A DNA stretch of 23,774 nt from Halarsenatibacter sp964462585 (GTDB lineage: Bacteria; Bacillota; Halanaerobiia; Halanaerobiales; Halarsenatibacteraceae). The stretch covers positions 1 to 23,774 of the forward strand of contig CAYXAK010000027.1 in NCBI GenBank assembly GCA_964462585.1, given 5' to 3'. Position numbers and translations under genes: made by a program. Shown here piece by piece: positions 1 to 6,958 of this stretch (position 1 is its first letter; each line of letters starts with the position of its first letter). The notes below the pieces were generated by a model. The model worked only from the letters and a program-made list of their open reading frames with translations, did not search any database and was not told the DNA's origin.

Positions 1-64
1 CAATAAATGCTGCCGCCACCATAGCTCCAGGACCAATTTGTTTTAATCTCTCGAGGAAATTCAT
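1..64 (-). CDS. Nramp-type divalent metal transporter, N-terminal fragment
   Basis: Only the first 21 codons are in the window, and the gene runs off the left edge. The peptide MNFLERLKQIGPGAMVAAAF contains the GPG-x-x-VA-A-A/G-F/Y-I signature of the first membrane helix of Nramp-family Mn2+/Fe2+-type transporters. An AAGGAGG ribosome binding site lies about 6 bases before the ATG at 64. Context supports the call: in Bacillus subtilis an Nramp-like gene (ycsG) sits with ycsF (pxpA) and ycsI, the same families found just upstream here. The substrate cannot be read from so short a piece. Another transporter with a similar N-terminus remains possible. Confidence 0.55.
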   Translation of the reverse strand, partial: MNFLERLKQIGPGAMVAAAFI

Positions 65-97
65 TCTAATCCTCCTTAAATCAAGTTTTGCAGACAC

Positions 98-895
98 TTA
101 AATTTCTTTTAGATCCCGATTGCGAATATCAGTTATAAACATATGACCAGGAGAATGTGTTATGACAAAAGGTAATTTGCTCTCCATTACTACAGCCTGC
201 GGGGTAACTCCACATGCCCAAAAAACTGGAATTTCATTCTTCTTAATTGATACTTTTTCGCCAAAATCCGGTTCATCAATATTATCTATGCCAATTTCTT
301 GAGGAGCCCCAATATGAACTGGTGCTCCATGTACCTCGGGGTATTTAGATGTAATCTCCACAGCCCGGGAAATATATCTCCCCGGCAGTGGACGCATCGA
401 AACAACCATAGGCCCGGAAAATATTCCCGCTGAATGGCACTTTATGTTCGTGATATACATGGGGACATTTTTGTTATTTTCTATGTGGCGGATGGGAATA
501 TTTTCTTCCTGAAGAGCGCTTTCGAATGTAAAACTGCAGCCAAGCAAAAATGAGACCAGATTATCCTGCCAGAAATTCCTGATATTCAATGTTTCCTCAA
601 TAAGTTTGCCTTCCTTGTATAACCTGTATCTAGGCAGATCAGTCCTTATATCTGCCTCTGGAGATGACGGAGGGCTATATTGACCTTTTTCCAGTATGTC
701 AAGAACAGGACAGGGCTTGGGATTGCGAAAAGCAAACAATGAAAACTCAAAAGCGTATTCTTCTGGAATAATAAGCAAATTAGCCTGAGCATATCCTCCA
801 GCATAACCGGGAGTGGGGCCAGTTAATTTTTCTTCTCTTATTTGTAGTCTCGTTTCTTCAGGTGTCATTTCGCCTTTGCTTTTCCTTGCAGGCAT
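98..895 (-). CDS. DUF1445 / YcsI family, D-glutamate cyclase-like putative hydro-lyase
   Basis: A 265-residue protein of full family length. The family (DUF1445, YcsI) includes the N-terminal domain of mammalian D-glutamate cyclase, which interconverts D-glutamate and 5-oxo-D-proline. Recognisable family segments include the N-terminal GPTPGYAGGYAQANL, the FLLGCSFTFE stretch, MYITNIKC, FSGPMVVSMRPLP, and the C-terminal FWACGVTPQAV and ITHSPGHMFITD. The start at 895 follows a strong GGAGGAGGTG site. It lies 43 bases downstream of pxpA on the same strand, and 33 bases separate it from the transporter fragment, so the three look like one operon. A role in 5-oxoproline/D-glutamate turnover is inferred from this linkage; the exact reaction is unproven. 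Base composition is AT-richer than in most of the window. Confidence 0.85.
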   Translation of the reverse strand: MPARKSKGEMTPEETRLQIREEKLTGPTPGYAGGYAQANLLIIPEEYAFEFSLFAFRNPKPCPVLDILEKGQYSPPSSPEADIRTDLPRYRLYKEGKLIEETLNIRNFWQDNLVSFLLGCSFTFESALQEENIPIRHIENNKNVPMYITNIKCHSAGIFSGPMVVSMRPLPGRYISRAVEITSKYPEVHGAPVHIGAPQEIGIDNIDEPDFGEKVSIKKNEIPVFWACGVTPQAVVMESKLPFVITHSPGHMFITDIRNRDLKEI

Positions 896-938
896 TATCC
901 ACCTCCTCCGCTTTTGTCAACAAAAATGACAGGGCATA

Positions 939-1712
939 TTACAGAAACTCAGCCATAGGTTTAATCTCAATCCCCGATTTTTTAATCTCCTTTACCACCT
1001 CCCGGACAATCTCTAAAGCCTCTGGATTATCTCCGTGAACACATATAGTATCCGGGTTAACTGAAATGACATTACCCGAAATTGTCCTCACTTCATTCTC
1101 TGTAATCATCTTCACGACGCGTTTTTTAATGACCCGGGAGTCCTCCAAAACTGCCCCTTCCTCCGACCTTGAGGCCAGGGTACCGTCGTCAGAATAAGCC
1201 CTATCAGCAAAAGCTTCAAAGGCCACTCTCAGTCCTATATCTTCCGCTGCCTTATAAAGTTTGGTGCCTCCCAGTGCCACGAAGATCAAATCTTCATCAA
1301 TTTTCTTTACTGCCTCTGCCGCTGCGGCGGCCAAATCATAATTGCTAGATGCCATATTATAAAGAGCCCCGTGAGGTTTTACATGCTGAAGTTCCCTGTT
1401 CCGGGCTTTTGCAAAAGCTGAAAGAGATCCAATCTGATAGGTGATCAGATTTTTTATCTCCTCCAGGTCAATATCCATCTTTCTACGTCCAAACCCATTC
1501 AGATCAGGAAAGGCAGGATGAGCACCTATACCTGCTTCATTTTCAGCTGCAATCCTTACTGTAGTTTGCATTACATTGTGATCGCCGGCATGAAATCCGC
1601 AGGCGATATTGGCAGAGGATATATAGTTGATCACTTCTTCATCCATACCCAGTTTATAAACACCAAAACTCTCACCCATATCACAGTTTAAATCTATTAT
1701 ATTGGCAGCCAT
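939..1712 (-). CDS. pxpA: 5-oxoprolinase subunit A (LamB/YcsF family)
   Basis: A 257-residue cytoplasmic protein of normal PxpA length. The N-terminal signature IDLNCDMGESFGVYKLG and SANIACGFHAGDHNVM are the hallmark of the family. IGAHPAFPDLNGFGRR, HVKPHGALYN and CVHGDNPEAL also match. PxpA acts with PxpB and PxpC to hydrolyse 5-oxo-L-proline to glutamate with ATP. No pxpB or pxpC lies in the window; if present they may be left of position 1, as kipI/kipA are in Bacillus. An AAGGGGGA site sits 8 bases before the ATG. It is the first gene of a minus-strand operon that is divergent from a GntR-type regulator, which probably controls it. Confidence 0.93.
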   Translation of the reverse strand: MAANIIDLNCDMGESFGVYKLGMDEEVINYISSANIACGFHAGDHNVMQTTVRIAAENEAGIGAHPAFPDLNGFGRRKMDIDLEEIKNLITYQIGSLSAFAKARNRELQHVKPHGALYNMASSNYDLAAAAAEAVKKIDEDLIFVALGGTKLYKAAEDIGLRVAFEAFADRAYSDDGTLASRSEEGAVLEDSRVIKKRVVKMITENEVRTISGNVISVNPDTICVHGDNPEALEIVREVVKEIKKSGIEIKPMAEFL

Positions 1713-1834
1713 ATATAATATCCCCCTTTTTTATTTTTATTATTTCTAATATTAAAATTATAAATAAATCAAGACGGTATTTTGACTAAATATCTGCTCA
1801 GAAAAATTTAAATTTTAATAATGCTTTCACGTGG

Positions 1835-1843
1835 ATTATATCA
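1835..1843 (-). promoter_or_regulatory. Candidate extended -10 promoter of the pxpA operon
   Basis: On the minus strand the sequence reads TGATATAAT, an extended -10 (TGn plus TATAAT), about 120 bases upstream of the pxpA ATG. The matching -35 region (plus 1858-1863) is weak, which is common with extended -10 promoters. A second TATAAT on the minus strand at plus 1757-1762 is an alternative. Confidence 0.45.
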
Positions 1844-1877
1844 ACCAAAAATGAAGTATTAAAGCAAAACAGCACAA

Positions 1878-1898
1878 TGCATACGCGTATACATGTAT
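1878..1898. promoter_or_regulatory. Candidate GntR/FCD operator
   Basis: Two overlapping 10-bp perfect palindromes, ATACGCGTAT (1881-1890) and ATACATGTAT (1889-1898), lie here. The first extends to a 16-bp near-palindrome (1878-1893) with 7 of 8 pairs and includes GTATAC. FadR/FCD-type GntR regulators often bind short GTATAC-containing palindromes. It lies between the two divergent promoters, upstream of both -10 elements. Binding by the adjacent regulator is an inference. Confidence 0.45.
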
Positions 1899-1970
1899 TT
1901 TGTATTAATATTTTCACATAAACATGATATATGAACTCCGAAAACAGTACTATCAAATTATTGCTTTCTA

Positions 1971-1979
1971 TGATATAAT
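1971..1979 (+). promoter_or_regulatory. Extended -10 promoter of the GntR regulator gene
   Basis: TGATATAAT forms a perfect extended -10 (hexamer 1974-1979), about 50 bases before the ATG at 2030. The -35 region at 1951-1956 is poor, as expected when the extended -10 compensates. Confidence 0.55.
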
Positions 1980-2029
1980 GAAATTCAGAAAATCTTTAAT
2001 AAAATATATCCAGACAGGGTGAATATTAG

Positions 2030-2713
2030 ATGAGTGAACTCAATCTGCCGGAACTGGACTCCTACAGCTATGCTCCCCTGAGGGAACAGGTCTACGAAAT
2101 ATTAAAAAATTCCATACTGAATGGCAGCATACCACCACAGCAAAAATTGAAGGAAACCAGAGTGGCAAATGAACTGAATGTAAGCCGGACACCTGTGCGT
2201 GAGGCACTTCTAATGCTGGAATTAGAGGGTATGATCAGAATATCTCCCCAGGAAGGCTTTATTGTGCAGGGAATCACGGATAAAAAACAGGTCCACGATC
2301 TCTTCCAGGTTAGAGGACAGCTGGAGGGCATGGCGGCCCGCCTGGCCACAGAAAATATCACGCCCGATAATCTGCATCAGCTAAAATCAACGCTGGAGCT
2401 GATGAAGACCAAAATGGAGGATAATCCCGAAGCAAGGGAGGACTTTCTCAAATTTGAGTTCTTCTTTCACCGCCTCATATATCAATCTGCCGACAATGAA
2501 TACCTCAACGAAGCTCTCAATAAACTCTTCGAGAAGATCAACAGATTCAGATCTAAGAGTTTCACCCGCATAGATAGAATGAAGGAGGTTTATGAAGAAC
2601 TGGAGGAAATCTACAATCATATAGCAGCAGGCGAAGCAGAAAAGGCGGAAAGGGCAGCCCTGGATCATCTGCAGAATGCCGAAAAGGCCGTAATAGAAGC
2701 TTTCGACCTGTAA
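2030..2713 (+). CDS. GntR family transcriptional regulator, FadR/FCD subfamily
   Basis: A 227-residue DNA-binding regulator. Residues ~15-80 form the winged helix-turn-helix, with the GntR signature SRTPVREALLMLELEGMI at 52-69. Residues ~88-220 match the all-helical FCD ligand domain. His147, His197 and His213 fall where FCD proteins place metal- or ligand-binding histidines. An AGGGTGA site precedes the ATG. It is divergent from pxpA, so local control of 5-oxoproline/D-glutamate genes is the natural inference. The effector cannot be read from sequence. No convincing terminator follows the stop, and the next gene (Lon-like) converges on it 88 bases away. Confidence 0.9.
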   Translation: MSELNLPELDSYSYAPLREQVYEILKNSILNGSIPPQQKLKETRVANELNVSRTPVREALLMLELEGMIRISPQEGFIVQGITDKKQVHDLFQVRGQLEGMAARLATENITPDNLHQLKSTLELMKTKMEDNPEAREDFLKFEFFFHRLIYQSADNEYLNEALNKLFEKINRFRSKSFTRIDRMKEVYEELEEIYNHIAAGEAEKAERAALDHLQNAEKAVIEAFDL

Positions 2714-2801
2714 GATTTCTGCAGATAGCTGCACCTTCCACCTGAAAGTTTTGTTTCAATTTTTATCAGGTTATCAAATCAGGTTTCAGCCGGTATTCAG
2801 C

Positions 2802-5240
2802 TCACTCCGAACTTTCTTCCGGCTGCTCTTCCTCTTCCTCAGCCTCCTCATCAGCATCTTCAGCCTGCTCTTTGCCCAGGCCTCTCATCTCTTTTGCTTT
2901 CTCTGCCAGCTCGGCCAGAGATTCTTCCATCTTCTCATGGACCTCACCGGCCGGCCGATCGAAGAAGAGCTCTATCGCTTCATCGATCTCCTCAATGGTA
3001 TAAACGTGAAAGTCATCCTCTTCCACTGATTGCATTACATCTTCTTTGAGCATGAGATTTTCGAGGTTCTGCTCGGGAATTACTACACCCTGTTCACCTG
3101 TAAAACCTCTTTCCTTACATACATGATGGAAGCCCTCGATCTTGCAGTTAACTCCGCCTATGGGCTGCACTTTCCCCTTCTGATTCATGGAGCCGGTTAT
3201 GGCCAGATCCTGCCGCAGAGGCAGTCCGGTCACAGAGGATATGATCGTCAGGAGTTCAGCACAGGAGGCACTATCCCCATCCACACCGGAATAGGACTGC
3301 TCGAAAGCTATTGAAGCCGAGAGTGTGAGCGATTTGTCCCGGGCATATTTGCCGCCCAGAAATCCGGAGAGTATGAGCACACCTTTATCATGGATCTTAC
3401 CGCTCATCTTGGCCTTGCGCTCGATGTTGACAACACCCTCCTGGCCCAGATAGGACTGACAGGTTATCCTGCTGGGGCGTCCGAAGGAATGCTCCCCGGA
3501 AAAGTGGACGGAGAGACCGTTAATCTGTCCCGTCTCCTCCCCCTTAACATCTATCAAAAGCTTATCTCTATCCAGCATCTCCTGTATCTTCTCCTCGGCC
3601 AGATTGGCCCTGTACTCCTTTTTGTCCAGAGCCTTTACGACGTGGGCTTCAGTCACATATTCGCTCTCGTCGAGCTCGGCCCAGGTGCTGGCCTCATAAA
3701 GGACCTCCATCATCTCATTAAATCTGGTCGACATCTTCTCCGTATCCCGGGCCAGGCGTGAGCTGTACTCTATCGTCTTTGAGACAGCCCCGGACGTGAA
3801 GTGTGTGAGGTCTTCCCGTTCGCAGACCTGGGCTACGAAGGAAGCGAATTTTCCCATATTCTCCTGGCTCCGCTCCATCTCTGTATCAAAATGAGCTTTT
3901 ATCTTGAAGAGTTTCTTAAATTCGTCATCATAATTATAGAGAAGCTGATATAAAAGAGGACTTCCCACAAGTATGACCTTAACATCGATATCGAAGGGCT
4001 CTGGCTTGAGTGAGCTTATGGGATAGGAGCGGTACTGCTCACCTATATTCTCCACCTGATGCTCCTGGTTGATGAGGGCTCTTTTCAGTGTCTCCCAGGA
4101 GAAGGGGTTTGTCAGAACATCTTTGGCCTGGAGAATGAGATAACCACCATTGGCCTCGTGCAGAGAACCTCCCTTTATCATGGTGAAATCAGTTGTGACG
4201 GTGCCAAACTTGCTCTTGCCCTCGATTTTGCCGAAGAGATTATAATAGGTGGGGTTGGTCTCAAAGACCACAGGTCCACCTTCGGTCTGAGAGTTATCGA
4301 CTATGAGATTTACCTGATAGCGGACGAAGAAATCACCATCATTCTGAGCCATGCCGCCGAAGGGCAGGCGCATCTTCTGTTCCTTGTCATCCTGCAGAAA
4401 TTTACCCAGATTATTGACTATATCATGTTTCACATCCTCCAGATATTCCTGGACCTCTTCACCGCAATCCGAATAGCGGTGTTTGAGCTGATCCATTATG
4501 GGCCGGACAATAGAAAGTCCCATCTGTTCCTGCAGTTCGGAGAGCTCCTCCTGAGCCTTTTCTTTCTTATCCCTGATCTCCCGCATCAGCTTATCCAGCC
4601 GCTGCTTAATATCCTGGCTCTTCTCTCTCAGCTCCTCCCTTTTCTCATCCTCGAGGTTCTGATACTCATCCTGGTCCATGGGCTCTCCCTCTTCTGAAAT
4701 AGGAACAGGCACAGGACCCCGCTCTGTCTGCTGCAGCATAAACCCTTCTTCTCTGATCTCCTGATCGAACTCCTCCATCATTCGATTTGACTCCTGCTGG
4801 TACTCACTCATAATATTATTGCGTTTTTCCTCAAACTCCTCTCCCTCAAACAACTTGGGCAGCTCCTCCTTGAGTTCATCAACTACACTCTCCATATCAT
4901 CTCTTAAGGGCCTGCCCCGGCCGGCGGGAACGGTCAGAGCCTGGGGGGATTCAGGATCATCGAAGTTGAATATATATATCATATCCGCAGGTGTGGAAAG
5001 TTCCCCGGCCATATCGTCTGCCTTTTTGCGGGCATAAGTCTTCTTGCCTGTCCCTATAGGGCCGGCCATGAATATGTTATATCCCTCGCGATCGATATTG
5101 AAACCAAAATCCATGGCTTCAACCGCCCTCTGCTGTCCGATAACCCCCTCCACGAAGGGCTCAACTTCCTCGGTGGTCTCAAATTCAAACTGCTCCCGGG
5201 CACAATCACAGCGCAGCTGTTTCGAAGTCAGTCTTTCCAT
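2802..5240 (-). CDS. Lon-like ATP-dependent protease (peptidase S16)
   Basis: An 812-residue Lon-family protease of the single-chain type with an internal helical domain. It should degrade damaged or specific cytoplasmic proteins. No membrane segment is evident. The N-terminal P-loop region has GPIGTGKKT at 60-68; the usual T/S after GK is Lys67, with Thr one position later. A charged helical, coiled-coil-prone insert spans ~115-290. The Walker B region reads GGYLILQAKD (365-374), without the classical DE pair. The C-terminal S16 domain carries Ser657 in DGDSAS and Lys700 in GGVNCKIEGF, 43 residues apart as in E. coli Lon. The last ~25 residues are almost all Glu/Asp. GGGAGG lies 9 bases before the ATG. 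The gene is divergent from rex. Confidence 0.9.
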   Translation of the reverse strand: MERLTSKQLRCDCAREQFEFETTEEVEPFVEGVIGQQRAVEAMDFGFNIDREGYNIFMAGPIGTGKKTYARKKADDMAGELSTPADMIYIFNFDDPESPQALTVPAGRGRPLRDDMESVVDELKEELPKLFEGEEFEEKRNNIMSEYQQESNRMMEEFDQEIREEGFMLQQTERGPVPVPISEEGEPMDQDEYQNLEDEKREELREKSQDIKQRLDKLMREIRDKKEKAQEELSELQEQMGLSIVRPIMDQLKHRYSDCGEEVQEYLEDVKHDIVNNLGKFLQDDKEQKMRLPFGGMAQNDGDFFVRYQVNLIVDNSQTEGGPVVFETNPTYYNLFGKIEGKSKFGTVTTDFTMIKGGSLHEANGGYLILQAKDVLTNPFSWETLKRALINQEHQVENIGEQYRSYPISSLKPEPFDIDVKVILVGSPLLYQLLYNYDDEFKKLFKIKAHFDTEMERSQENMGKFASFVAQVCEREDLTHFTSGAVSKTIEYSSRLARDTEKMSTRFNEMMEVLYEASTWAELDESEYVTEAHVVKALDKKEYRANLAEEKIQEMLDRDKLLIDVKGEETGQINGLSVHFSGEHSFGRPSRITCQSYLGQEGVVNIERKAKMSGKIHDKGVLILSGFLGGKYARDKSLTLSASIAFEQSYSGVDGDSASCAELLTIISSVTGLPLRQDLAITGSMNQKGKVQPIGGVNCKIEGFHHVCKERGFTGEQGVVIPEQNLENLMLKEDVMQSVEEDDFHVYTIEEIDEAIELFFDRPAGEVHEKMEESLAELAEKAKEMRGLGKEQAEDADEEAEEEEEQPEESSE

Positions 5241-5265
5241 GGGTTTTAACCTCCCGATGGTAAAT

Positions 5266-5274
5266 TTTATATCA
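5266..5274 (-). promoter_or_regulatory. Candidate extended -10 promoter of the Lon-like gene
   Basis: The minus strand reads TGATATAAA, an extended -10 about 25 bases upstream of the ATG at 5240. A TTGAGG lies too far upstream (22-base spacer) to be a standard -35. Confidence 0.35.
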
Positions 5275-5331
5275 TTTTTACTTGATAATAGAGCCTCAAT
5301 ACGTTAAAATAGAAACAAAGGTGATTGTGAT

Positions 5332-5340
5332 TGATATAAC
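5332..5340 (+). promoter_or_regulatory. Candidate extended -10 promoter of rex
   Basis: TGATATAAC (hexamer 5335-5340) lies 39 bases upstream of the rex ATG, with a weak -35 (GAAACA at 5312-5317, spacer 17). No Rex operator palindrome could be recognised here, so autoregulation is not supported. Confidence 0.35.
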
Positions 5341-5379
5341 TATTTGTCTTCTCCATCCACCTGTAAAAGGAGGGTAAGT

Positions 5380-6054
5380 ATGTCCGGACAGAAGGAAATA
5401 CCGGATAAAATAATAAATCGCCTGCCTCACTATTATGTCCAGCTCAAAAGATTATTGCAGAAGGATAAACAGTATATATCCTCGGAAAAGCTGGCCGAAC
5501 TGATGGGTTATTCCAGCTCACTGATCAGACGTGATCTGAGCCATTTTGGCAGTTTCGGCAAAAAGAGCTATGGTTATGATATCCACTGCCTGCACGAGGA
5601 GATAGCTCAAATACTGGGCTTTTCCCGGAAAAAAAAGATGGTCATCATGGGGGCGGGTTTTCTCGGCCGCGCCCTGGCCAACAACGACAGCTATCAGGAA
5701 AGAGGATATGAAGTCCTGGCCATGTTCGATGTCGATCCGGCCATTATAGGGCTGGAGTTCAACAATATCAAAGTTTTGGATCTGGAGCTGGCCGATCAGT
5801 TCATCAGGGAAAACGATATCGAAGTTGCCGCTCTGGCCGTCCCCTCAGATTCAGCCCAGACTGTGGCTGATATGGTTCTGAAAGCAGGTGTGAAGGCCCT
5901 GTGGGATTTCACCGAAACCCCGCTTGAGGTTCCGGAGGATGCCATCCTGATCGAACAGAATATGAACGATGGCCTCTGCAAAATATCCTGCCGTCTTATG
6001 GAACAGTTTGAACAGGATTCAAGGCTCTCCGGTGAGCTAAGCACCGATCAGTAA
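5380..6054 (+). CDS. rex: Redox-sensing transcriptional repressor Rex
   Basis: A 224-residue NADH/NAD+-sensing repressor that normally controls fermentation and anaerobic respiration genes. Residues ~7-80 are the winged-helix domain, with RLPHYYVQLKRLL and SSEKLAELMGYSSSLIRRDL followed by HFGSFGKKSYGYD. The C-terminal Rossmann domain starts with GAGFLG (91-96) and the FDVDP segment (116-120). The ATG at 5380 is chosen because AAGGAGG (5367-5373) sits 6 bases before it. An upstream in-frame TTG at 5344 would add 12 residues without a ribosome binding site. The C-terminal segment after ALWDFTETPLEVPED departs from the usual NFAPV-type Rex motif, a modest oddity. The stop overlaps the end of the convergent DUF503 gene by 7 bases. 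Confidence 0.93.
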   Translation: MSGQKEIPDKIINRLPHYYVQLKRLLQKDKQYISSEKLAELMGYSSSLIRRDLSHFGSFGKKSYGYDIHCLHEEIAQILGFSRKKKMVIMGAGFLGRALANNDSYQERGYEVLAMFDVDPAIIGLEFNNIKVLDLELADQFIRENDIEVAALAVPSDSAQTVADMVLKAGVKALWDFTETPLEVPEDAILIEQNMNDGLCKISCRLMEQFEQDSRLSGELSTDQ

Positions 6055-6329
6055 TAATCTATATTCTGTTCGATGAGCTCTATCCCGTGTGTATCATCAA
6101 CCCTGTTTATGATCGAGGAACAGATCTGCTCCAGCTGAGATAGTTCGCTGCTGACAGATGCTACAGCAACCACAGAACGCTGCCATAGATCCTGATTATC
6201 CACCTCGGATATGGAAACATTGAAATCATTATCGATTCTATCTATCAGGCTCTGGAGAAGCCTGCGCTTCTCCTTGAGCGAATTTATACCCGGAAGATAG
6301 AGATCCATCCTCAACACCGCCACCCTCAT
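6048..6329 (-). CDS. DUF503 family protein (YlxP-like)
   Basis: A 93-residue soluble protein matching DUF503 over its whole length (MRVAVLRMDLYLPGINSLKEKR at the start is typical, as is the KEKRRLLQSLIDRI segment). The family is widespread in Bacillota and is often found near translation genes; its biochemical role is unknown. The ATG overlaps the TGA of the LiaF-like gene by 4 bases, so the two are probably translationally coupled. Its end overlaps the end of rex tail-to-tail. Confidence 0.88.
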   Translation of the reverse strand: MRVAVLRMDLYLPGINSLKEKRRLLQSLIDRIDNDFNVSISEVDNQDLWQRSVVAVASVSSELSQLEQICSSIINRVDDTHGIELIEQNIDYY

Positions 6330-6862
6330 CTCAACATTATCTCCATTCCCCCGAAGACCACACTGATCTCCAGCGATATATCAGCAGGCAGCCCCTCCTC
6401 CAGACCGGGTGAACGGTAGCTATAATCACCAAAAACTATTGTGTTATCATCCGGCAGCCTCACACTGCTGAAAACGGCGCTGACATCCATCTCCGCCAGC
6501 TGGTCCGGGGAAAGTATAACAGTCGATGAGCCAAAGATGACGTTTATCTCCCGGGTCTTAATATCCTCAGGATCAAGCTGTGAGAGGTCTATCTCGCCGC
6601 TGCTGAAAATCAGATTTATCTCCCTCTCCTGAAAATCCCGCTCGGTCAGATTGGCCTCTCTGAAAATCAGTGTGCCGGGTTCACTTATACCGCCAGGCGC
6701 ACCGCCCAGAAGCAGACTGAAACCGAGATATATGAGAAGAAAAGCCACAATAACCCGAAAAATGGGAATGTTGATATCGAAGGATCGCAAAATAGCAGCC
6801 AGTCCGATAACCACCAGGAGCAGCCCCCAGAATATCTCCGAAAATATAAAACCCGTCCTCAT
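6326..6862 (-). CDS. LiaF-like cell-envelope stress membrane protein
   Basis: A 178-residue protein with two N-terminal membrane helices (~8-26 and ~33-51), followed by a repetitive beta domain. This domain contains IFSSGEIDLS, VIFGSSTVIL, AVFSSVRLP and VVFGGMEIML, the pattern of the LiaF C-terminal (DUF2154-like) domain. LiaF proteins restrain envelope-stress two-component systems, but no LiaR or LiaS lies in the window. The Met at 6862 is preferred over the one at 6907: a GAGGGAGGAGA site directly precedes it, and residue 6 onward begins the first helix. The upstream start would add 15 polar residues ahead of the helix. Confidence 0.75.
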   Translation of the reverse strand: MRTGFIFSEIFWGLLLVVIGLAAILRSFDINIPIFRVIVAFLLIYLGFSLLLGGAPGGISEPGTLIFREANLTERDFQEREINLIFSSGEIDLSQLDPEDIKTREINVIFGSSTVILSPDQLAEMDVSAVFSSVRLPDDNTIVFGDYSYRSPGLEEGLPADISLEISVVFGGMEIMLR

Positions 6863-6929
6863 AAAGTTCTCCTCCCTCTCTGCTGCCTGCAGCATTCCAG
6901 CAGGCAAATTGGACAGAATTGTGCAGACC

Positions 6930-6958
6930 GTTATATAAATATCACAGCAGACTGGAAA
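6930..6958 (-). promoter_or_regulatory. Candidate promoter of the LiaF-like/DUF503 pair
   Basis: On the minus strand TTTCCA (plus 6953-6958) and TATAAC (plus 6930-6935) are separated by 17 bases, about 68 bases upstream of the LiaF-like ATG. A 6-bp hairpin (GCCTGC/GCAGGC, plus 6885-6905) lies in the putative leader just before the ribosome binding site. It has no U tract and is not a terminator. Confidence 0.35.

Larger units (their letters stand above)
1713..2029. other. AT-rich divergent intergenic region
   Basis: This 317-base gap separates the start codons of pxpA (minus) and the GntR regulator (plus). It contains no convincing coding sequence. It holds a likely extended -10 promoter for each direction and a compound palindrome between them, all listed separately. 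The composition is strongly AT-rich. Confidence 0.8.

Noticed and set aside
2714..2801. Possible bidirectional terminator (ACCTGA/TCAGGT) between the GntR and Lon-like genes
   Set aside because: The stem is only 6 bp with a loop of about 20 bases and no T tract on either strand.
4059..4697. A 212-codon open frame on the plus strand inside the Lon-like gene
   Set aside because: It is antisense to strongly conserved Lon coding sequence, has no ribosome binding site or recognisable protein, and is a by-product of codon bias.
5311..5352. Possible Rex operator (TTGTGA-like half site near 5326)
   Set aside because: Only one half-site resembles TTGTGAA-N4-TTCACAA; the second half is missing.
5344..5379. 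A 12-codon N-terminal extension of Rex from a TTG
   Set aside because: The ATG at 5380 has AAGGAGG at ideal spacing and the extension lacks similarity to Rex proteins.
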